Assembly: GCA_049509915.1 (NCBI GenBank)
Contig: JBEKZL010000058.1
Span: 1-29,033 of the forward strand
Length of the DNA: 29,033 bases
Reading direction: 5' to 3'
Origin: JBEKYD01 sp049509915
GTDB taxonomy: Bacteria; Acidobacteriota; Terriglobia; Bryobacterales; Bryobacteraceae
Shown here piece by piece: positions 24,879-29,033 of the stretch. The translations under genes and the position numbers were made by a program. Positions within the stretch are counted from its first letter, which is position 1. Each line of letters begins with the position of its first letter. Below the pieces are notes generated by a model. The model saw nothing but the letters and a program-made list of their open reading frames with translations, was not told the DNA's origin and ran no database searches.

Positions 24879-26368
24879 CGCGCACCTCCGTCCGGATTCA
24901 TCGTATACGCGACGGTGCGGGACTTGGTTACGAAGCACTGGTGGGCAACCCGCGCGACGTCCGCCGCGGTCACCTTATTCAAATCGTCGATCTCGGTGAA
25001 AAGCTTGCGCCAGTCGCCGTAGCCGGCGTAGGCCGACGCGAGTGAGGAAGCCAGGCCGGCGTTGCTGTCGAGTCTGCGGATGACCGAGGCGCGGACCTTG
25101 GTCTTCACCCGGTTCAGGGTTTCGCTATCGACCGGAGTGGCGAGGAAGCGCTCCAGCAGGCCGTCCAGAGCCTTCTGGTTTTCCTCGACGGTGTGGCCGC
25201 GGCCGGGAACCAGGAAAAACAAAAACAGATTGGGATACCGGCCATCGGGATAGGTGGCGATGGCCTCGGCTTCCAGGGCGATGTGTTTTTGCTCGACCAG
25301 CTCTTTGTACATCATGCCCGTGCGGCCGCTCGAAAGGATCATGGAGATGACGTCGAAAACAGGATCATCCGGGTCGTACTGGTCGGGGCGATGATAGCCG
25401 ATCACCAGCAGCGGCTGGTTGCGGGATTCGACAACTACGGTTCTGGGGCCGGACGGTTCGGGGTCGCGGGTTATGATGACGGGCGGCAGCGGGCGGGCCA
25501 CCATGGGGCCGAAATAGCGTTCGGCCAGGCGGCGCGCCTCGGCGGGTTCGATATCGCCGACCATGGCGATGACAATGTTGGCCGGCGCGTAATACTTTTC
25601 GAAGAACGCCCGCGCTTCGGCTACGCGCAGGTTTTCGGTATCGCTATTCCAACCGCCGGGGGGATGGCGATAGGGGAACGCTTCGAAGGCCGTGGCCGTG
25701 AAATCCTCCAGCAGGCGGCCCTGCGGGCTCGATTCCACGCGCATGCGGTTCTCTTCCATCACCACGTCGCGCTCCTTATAGAACTCGCGGAAGACGGGAT
25801 GGAGGAAGCGCTGCGACTCCAGCAGAAACCACAGCTCGGCGCGATTGGAGGGAAGGCTGTAGAAGTACTCGGTGTGATCGAGCGAGGTGTCGGCATTCAT
25901 GTCCACGCCGCCGTTTTCCTCGATAATGCGGGAAAACTCGTTAGGCTCGACGTAAGCCTGGGCGCGATCGATGGCAACCTTCAACTGGGCTTCCAGCAAA
26001 GAGATGCGGCTCGCGTCCGCCTTGGGTCCCTTGTCGCGCTCGGCATCGAGGCGCCCGTAGATCTCTTCGATCTCGTCCAGGGCCTTCTTTTCCGCCGGCC
26101 AATCCTTGGTGCCGATGGTTTCGGTGCCCTTGAACGCCATGTGCTCGAACATGTGCGCCAGGCCGGTTTGGCCGGTAGGATCGTCGACCGAGCCGGCATT
26201 CACGTACGTATGGAACGACACTACCGGAGCGTCGTGGCGCTCGACCACGATGAAGTGTAGCCCGTTACCGAGGGTGAACTCGGTAACCCGCTTTTCAAAT
26301 TCCTTGAGATCCTGAGCCGGCAGCGAGATAGCCGCTACCAGAATCACGCCCAAACCGAACCGTTTCAC
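24875..26368 (-). CDS. Catalytic M16 family zinc metallopeptidase, periplasmic
   Basis: I place the start at the GTG at 26368, with GAGGAG 9 nt upstream and a signal peptide (MKRFGLGVILVAAISLPAQ), giving 497 residues. The frame is open to an ATG at 26446, but that extension is not signal-like and runs into the remnant of another gene. The M16 zinc motif is intact: HMFEH with His72, Glu75 and His76. The segment NRAELWFLLESQRF provides the likely third zinc ligand, and the ERDVVMEENRMR helix follows. An extra charged, partly coiled segment of about 50 residues sits between the HxxEH motif and that ligand. The second M16 domain has LSSGRTGMMYKELVEQ. It should degrade peptides in the periplasm with the partner encoded immediately downstream (ATGA overlap). 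Confidence 0.92.
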   Translation of the reverse strand: MKRFGLGVILVAAISLPAQDLKEFEKRVTEFTLGNGLHFIVVERHDAPVVSFHTYVNAGSVDDPTGQTGLAHMFEHMAFKGTETIGTKDWPAEKKALDEIEEIYGRLDAERDKGPKADASRISLLEAQLKVAIDRAQAYVEPNEFSRIIEENGGVDMNADTSLDHTEYFYSLPSNRAELWFLLESQRFLHPVFREFYKERDVVMEENRMRVESSPQGRLLEDFTATAFEAFPYRHPPGGWNSDTENLRVAEARAFFEKYYAPANIVIAMVGDIEPAEARRLAERYFGPMVARPLPPVIITRDPEPSGPRTVVVESRNQPLLVIGYHRPDQYDPDDPVFDVISMILSSGRTGMMYKELVEQKHIALEAEAIATYPDGRYPNLFLFFLVPGRGHTVEENQKALDGLLERFLATPVDSETLNRVKTKVRASVIRRLDSNAGLASSLASAYAGYGDWRKLFTEIDDLNKVTAADVARVAHQCFVTKSRTVAYTMNPDGGAR

Positions 26369-26442
26369 TAGTGATGGCTCCTCTGTATTTCTAGAGAATA
26401 GCAGTGAACCGGCGTCGTCGCCGGGCCTCGAGGCCTCATTCC

Positions 26443-26639
26443 TCATTGCCCCGGCACAATCCGCCTCACGTCATTGAGTCGCACGAACGGATGCACGGGA
26501 TCGGTGGACTTGCAACGTGCGCAGCATCGCGTCCCGCGAGAGCGCTTTGCCTACGCCCTGGCCCTGCCAGCACCGGTCCACCGCCATATGAGGCGAGCAG
26601 CATGATCGGCACCGGTTGGCTCGCGCCCCGCTCACCGAT
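26443..26639 (-). pseudogene. Decayed GNAT acetyltransferase resembling TacT-type toxins
   Basis: Three fragments of one protein appear in order on the minus strand but in shifted frames. The first is QPVPIMLLA (about 26590-26618). One frame over, the acetyl-CoA-binding core follows: MAVDRCWQGQGVGKALSRD, then AMLRTLQV. A shift then gives DPVHPFVRLNDVRRIVPGQ and a stop at 26443. In TacT-like GNAT toxins the order is PVPVxLLARLAVD, QGxGLGKALLRDAxLRT, about 45 residues, then the C terminus. Here the first join is a frameshift, and the segment between LRTLQV and the C terminus is deleted. The N-terminal third and the usual DUF1778 antitoxin gene are missing, since the hydrolase gene occupies that place. 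Recognised by motif order only. Confidence 0.7.
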
Positions 26640-26682
26640 TCCCACCGGACGGCGGGTCGGCGCGTTCTCGGAAGAATTTCGC

Positions 26683-27606
26683 CTACTGAGCCGCTGTCAT
26701 CCATTCCACCGCCGCATCCTCGGCCCAAAACCGGTGCGGCTGCCTCCCCAGAAATCCCAAATGCCCGCCGTGGCTCGGGGCCAGCAACTCGATCCGCGAG
26801 TTGCCGCGCACTTCGGCGCGTTCGAACGTCTCAAACGGTACGAAAGTGTCGTCCTTAGCCTGAATCAGCAGCACCGGGACGCGCACCTGATCCAAGAACG
26901 CCAGCGCCGATTGGGTGCGGTAATAGCGGTCCGCCGTACCGAAACCGAACGAGGGCGCGGTGATGCGGTCGTCGAGCGCATGAAGCGTGCGGAGGCCGGC
27001 GAACTGGCTCACCGGATAGCGGCCGGTTGCCAGCAGACGGGCCCGCATCTTCTTCACGAACCGCTGCTCGTAGACGCGGTTGTCGGGCTCGCCGATGCGG
27101 CGCGCGCACGCCAGCAGGTCGAGCGGCCCGGAGATCGAGGCCACGCCGCGGATCCATCGCGGCCCCTGTTCGCCCAATTCCCCGGCAAGTTTCATTGCCA
27201 CGTTGCCGCCTAAGGAAAATCCCACCAGAAAGGCCGGTTCCCCGAGCTCGCCCAGCAGGTAGCGCAAGTCGCTGGTCAGCCCGGCGTGGTAGAGCGTATC
27301 GCAGAGATGCTCGGTGCCGCCGCAGGTGCGGAAGTTGAAGCGATGCGCGACGAAGCCGGCCTCGCGCGCGGCTGCCGCCAAGCCCAGCATGTAGCCCGAT
27401 TGCCCGGAGCCTTCCAGGCCGTGAAGCAATACCACATGCCCGCGCGGAGGGCCATCGGGCCAGTCCGTCTCCACTAGAACGTGCACGGCCGGTTCGGTTC
27501 GATACAGCCGCCGTTCGGACTGAGCCGCGCGGCTGCGGCGTCTCCAGTAATGCGCCGCGATCGTCTGCAGGTGTGGGTTGCGGACAAGCGGCTCGAAGGC
27601 GGTCAT
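26683..27606 (-). CDS. yheT: YheT-like alpha/beta hydrolase
   Basis: The 307-residue cytoplasmic protein has the UPF0017/YheT pattern: FEPLVRNPHLQTIAAHYWRR at the N terminus, the oxyanion-side LLHGLEGSGQSGYM (60-73), FNFRTCGGTEH (90-100), the nucleophile elbow GFSLGGN with Ser131, acid Asp252/Asp253 in QAKDDTFVP, and His282 in HGGHLGF. The catalytic triad looks complete. Family members are esterases or lipases of uncertain substrate. Its ATG overlaps the stop of the CusF-like gene (ATGA), so it is the last gene of the SCO-DUF420-CusF-YheT run. No functional link to copper is obvious. Confidence 0.93.
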   Translation of the reverse strand: MTAFEPLVRNPHLQTIAAHYWRRRSRAAQSERRLYRTEPAVHVLVETDWPDGPPRGHVVLLHGLEGSGQSGYMLGLAAAAREAGFVAHRFNFRTCGGTEHLCDTLYHAGLTSDLRYLLGELGEPAFLVGFSLGGNVAMKLAGELGEQGPRWIRGVASISGPLDLLACARRIGEPDNRVYEQRFVKKMRARLLATGRYPVSQFAGLRTLHALDDRITAPSFGFGTADRYYRTQSALAFLDQVRVPVLLIQAKDDTFVPFETFERAEVRGNSRIELLAPSHGGHLGFLGRQPHRFWAEDAAVEWMTAAQ

Positions 27607-27917
27607 TTCCCCGCGGCCGGCGCCGTGACTGCGACATCAGTCACGTAATACTTCACGTCTTCCACCACCACCGTGGCCTTGATGTGCGCGCCGGCTTTCA
27701 GTTTGGCGAATTCGGTGTCAGGCTTAACCGGGTATTCCATGGTCATGGCTTCCATCCAATCGCCGATCTTGCCGGCTTTGATCGTCGCCGTCTTCGACGC
27801 CGGGTCGAGCGCCACCACGTCGCCTTCCATAGGGTAGCGCTTCTCCGGCGCCTTCGAGCCGCAGCCGGTCAGCGCCATCAAAAGTACCGGGATAAGGAAA
27901 CCCGTTCGTCGCGTCAT
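27603..27917 (-). CDS. CusF-like copper-binding lipoprotein with an apparently missing His ligand
   Basis: The 104-residue protein begins with a lipoprotein signal; the lipobox LTGC places the lipidated Cys at 19. The mature part fits the small CusF-type OB fold often linked to SCO proteins: KRYPMEGDVVALDPASKTATI, then WMEAMTMEYPV, then a TEFAKLKAGAHIKATVVV ending. The AMTM methionines are kept. The His that usually stands in the strand before (pattern HxxIxG(Y/F)M) is replaced, because the sequence reads IKAGKIGDWM. Copper affinity may therefore differ. The gene begins 3 bp after the stop of the DUF420 gene and overlaps the hydrolase gene. Confidence 0.82.
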   Translation of the reverse strand: MTRRTGFLIPVLLMALTGCGSKAPEKRYPMEGDVVALDPASKTATIKAGKIGDWMEAMTMEYPVKPDTEFAKLKAGAHIKATVVVEDVKYYVTDVAVTAPAAGK

Positions 27918-27920
27918 CTC

Positions 27921-28331
27921 TCACAAATGGTACAGCATCAGGTACACCACCACGCCGGTCACGCTGACGTACATCCAGATCGGCAGCGTCCAGCGGGCGA
28001 TCCGACGGTGCTGGTCGTAGCGTGCCCGCAAGCCGCGGCTCAAAGTGATCACAGCCAGCACCGGTGTTGCCGCCGCCAGCACCGTGTGCGTACCCAGAAT
28101 GGTCAGGTACACGCCACGAATCCAGCCGGGCTTCTGAAACCGCACGATGCCGGCACTAAAATGGTACACCAGGTAGCAAACCAGGAACACGCACGAGACC
28201 ACGAAGGCCGTCAGCATCACCTTGCGATGCGCGGCGATGTGCTTGCGGCGAATTAGCGTATAACCCCAGACCAGCAGGATGGCGGCCAGGGCATTGAGCA
28301 CGGCATTCACGGTCGGCAGGTTTTCAATCAT
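27921..28331 (-). CDS. DUF420 membrane protein (CtaM-like cytochrome oxidase assembly factor)
   Basis: The start is the ATG at 28331 (136 residues), not the upstream ATG at 28466, because the latter would run antiparallel through the SCO coding region in a poor frame. Four TM segments are visible (about 8-26, 40-60, 74-96, 112-134). Conserved histidines lie at the membrane boundaries: HIAAHRKVML, VCYLVYHF, ILGTHTVLAA and the ending WTLPIWMYVSVTGVVVYLML. DUF420 proteins include CtaM, needed for maturation of some haem-copper oxidases in Firmicutes. The gene overlaps the SCO gene by 8 nt. Confidence 0.9.
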   Translation of the reverse strand: MIENLPTVNAVLNALAAILLVWGYTLIRRKHIAAHRKVMLTAFVVSCVFLVCYLVYHFSAGIVRFQKPGWIRGVYLTILGTHTVLAAATPVLAVITLSRGLRARYDQHRRIARWTLPIWMYVSVTGVVVYLMLYHL

Positions 28332-28872
28332 GGCTCTCTCGCTCCAGCTTACCGATATCGGCCACCAGTTGCGGGCGAAACTGATCTTCGAGCGTCTGGT
28401 AATAGGCGCGGATGCGCATACGCCCGTCCACCAGCACGAACCGCGTACTATGTTCCAGGCTGCCATCCACAGTGTTCAGGTGGAAGGCGTTCAGGCCCAG
28501 GTCGTTGATCGCGGCGCGCGCGCCGGTGAGGAACCACCAGCGGCCGGGCGGGACGGGGTAATGTTTGGCATAAGCCGCCAGCACGGGCGGTGTATCGGTC
28601 TCCGGGTCCACGGTGAAGGAGACCAGCAGCACATCGCTCGCCTCGGCAATCCGGCGCATCTGGTGGCTCATCATCGGGCACGGGCCGGGGCATGTCGTGT
28701 ACATGAAATCGGCCACCCAGATGCGCCCGTTGAGGCGGGCGCTGTCGAACGCCCCGCCAGTCTGATCCACCAGGGCGAAATGCGGCACCGCGCCCAATAT
28801 CGGCAGCGGCGCGGGGTGGCTGCAGGCGGCCAGGAGGACGCAGATGAATAACAACAGGGTGGGACAGACCAT
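28324..28872 (-). CDS. sco: SCO1/SenC-type copper chaperone lipoprotein
   Basis: The 182-residue protein has a lipoprotein signal with lipobox LLAAC (Cys17) and a thioredoxin-like SCO fold. The copper motif is CPGPC (Cys61, Cys65) within FMYTTCPGPCPMM, and the third ligand is His141 in GSLEHSTRFVLVD. All three copper ligands are present. SCO proteins deliver copper to the CuA site of cytochrome c oxidase in the periplasm. It leads the minus-strand run with DUF420, CusF-like and YheT-like genes, which supports an oxidase-assembly role. The oxidase subunits themselves are not in the window and may lie beyond the right edge. About 70 bp separate it from the fragment at the edge, and no clear promoter boxes were found there. 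Confidence 0.94.
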   Translation of the reverse strand: MVCPTLLLFICVLLAACSHPAPLPILGAVPHFALVDQTGGAFDSARLNGRIWVADFMYTTCPGPCPMMSHQMRRIAEASDVLLVSFTVDPETDTPPVLAAYAKHYPVPPGRWWFLTGARAAINDLGLNAFHLNTVDGSLEHSTRFVLVDGRMRIRAYYQTLEDQFRPQLVADIGKLERESHD

Positions 28873-28941
28873 CGCCGTTCGTGGTCTTTCATGGTTCGCA
28901 ACAGCGCAGCAGCCTGACAGGGTCGAAAAACCCCCTCGCGC

Positions 28942-29033
28942 TCATGCCCGAGCAGCCGCTGGTCGTGGTCCGCCTTCCACGCGATAGCCGAGCTTTGTGA
29001 GTTCCCGGATCATTCGCGCGGCCCGCGTGCGTT
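28942..29033 (-). CDS. C-terminal end of an unidentified protein (5' end outside window)
   Basis: A frame enters from the right edge on the minus strand and ends at TGA 28942-28944, giving about 30 residues: RTRAARMIRELTKLGYRVE, then a Pro/Ala tail. The helix-then-LGY pattern resembles the C termini of some transposases, but a fragment this short cannot be assigned. A second, overlapping frame here (toward the SCO start) is also open, so even the reading frame is uncertain. Confidence 0.35.
   Translation of the reverse strand, partial: RTRAARMIRELTKLGYRVEGGPRPAAARA

Noticed and set aside
24829..24938. GSGKS, a P-loop-like motif in the N-terminal extension of the second M16 frame
   Set aside because: The motif sits in a disordered stretch before the signal peptide and has no NTPase fold around it.
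25193..26260. 355-codon open frame on the plus strand
   Set aside because: Antisense to the catalytic M16 gene, which carries HMFEH; no independent support.
26404..27213. 269-codon plus-strand frame covering the GNAT remnant and part of the hydrolase gene
   Set aside because: Low-complexity Arg/Pro-rich product, antisense to a hydrolase with a complete catalytic triad.
1..29033. tRNA, rRNA, CRISPR array or intact insertion sequence
   Set aside because: No regularly spaced repeats, no cloverleaf-like T-loop sequence (GGTTCGAATCC type) with matching arms, and no complete transposase gene were seen by eye.

Overview
The window looks like a chromosomal segment of an Acidobacteriota genome, most like the Solibacter/Bryobacter group. 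The reasons are content-based. A PadR regulator sits directly before a large MacB-like permease of the 'acidobacterial duplicated orphan permease' type. There is a Tat-exported Gfo/Idh/MocA oxidoreductase, an M16 peptidase pair with LolA-like domains, and uniformly GC-rich coding sequence that produces many long antisense shadow ORFs. No rRNA, tRNA, CRISPR array or intact insertion sequence was seen.

Left part (1-5648): the 3' end of a small exported-type protein faces a chemoreceptor, with a perfect hairpin between them. A small TonB-C-domain protein lies just upstream of the chemoreceptor. A divergent NtrY/NtrX-like pair follows: a four-TM sensor kinase overlapping a sigma54-type response regulator whose sigma54-contact loop reads GFLAGA instead of GAFTGA.

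Central part (5878-18221): a carbohydrate region. A Tat-exported Gfo/Idh/MocA oxidoreductase and a secreted GH3 beta-glucosidase are divergent. Facing them on the minus strand, in transcription order, are a GH144-type endo-beta-1,2-glucanase, an ABC exporter, a cyclic-beta-1,2-glucan-synthase-like protein (GT84 plus a PF10091/GH189-like cyclisation domain, without the usual C-terminal GH94 phosphorylase) and a secreted protein of unknown function. Exporter and synthase overlap by ATGA. I infer a locus for making, exporting and trimming beta-1,2-glucan. It is the most interesting part of the window.

Right part (18222-29033): a 0.4 kb structured non-coding stretch ends in a good promoter for the padR-permease operon. 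Next is a three-gene minus-strand operon: catalytic M16 peptidase, non-catalytic M16 with a fused LolA-like tail, and a free LolA-like protein. Beyond it lies the decayed remnant of a GNAT acetyltransferase resembling TacT-type toxins. Last is a tightly overlapping minus-strand operon of SCO-type copper chaperone, DUF420 membrane protein, CusF-like lipoprotein and YheT-like hydrolase, which looks like the accessory end of a cytochrome-oxidase or copper-handling cluster. The right edge holds the 3' end of an unidentified minus-strand gene.
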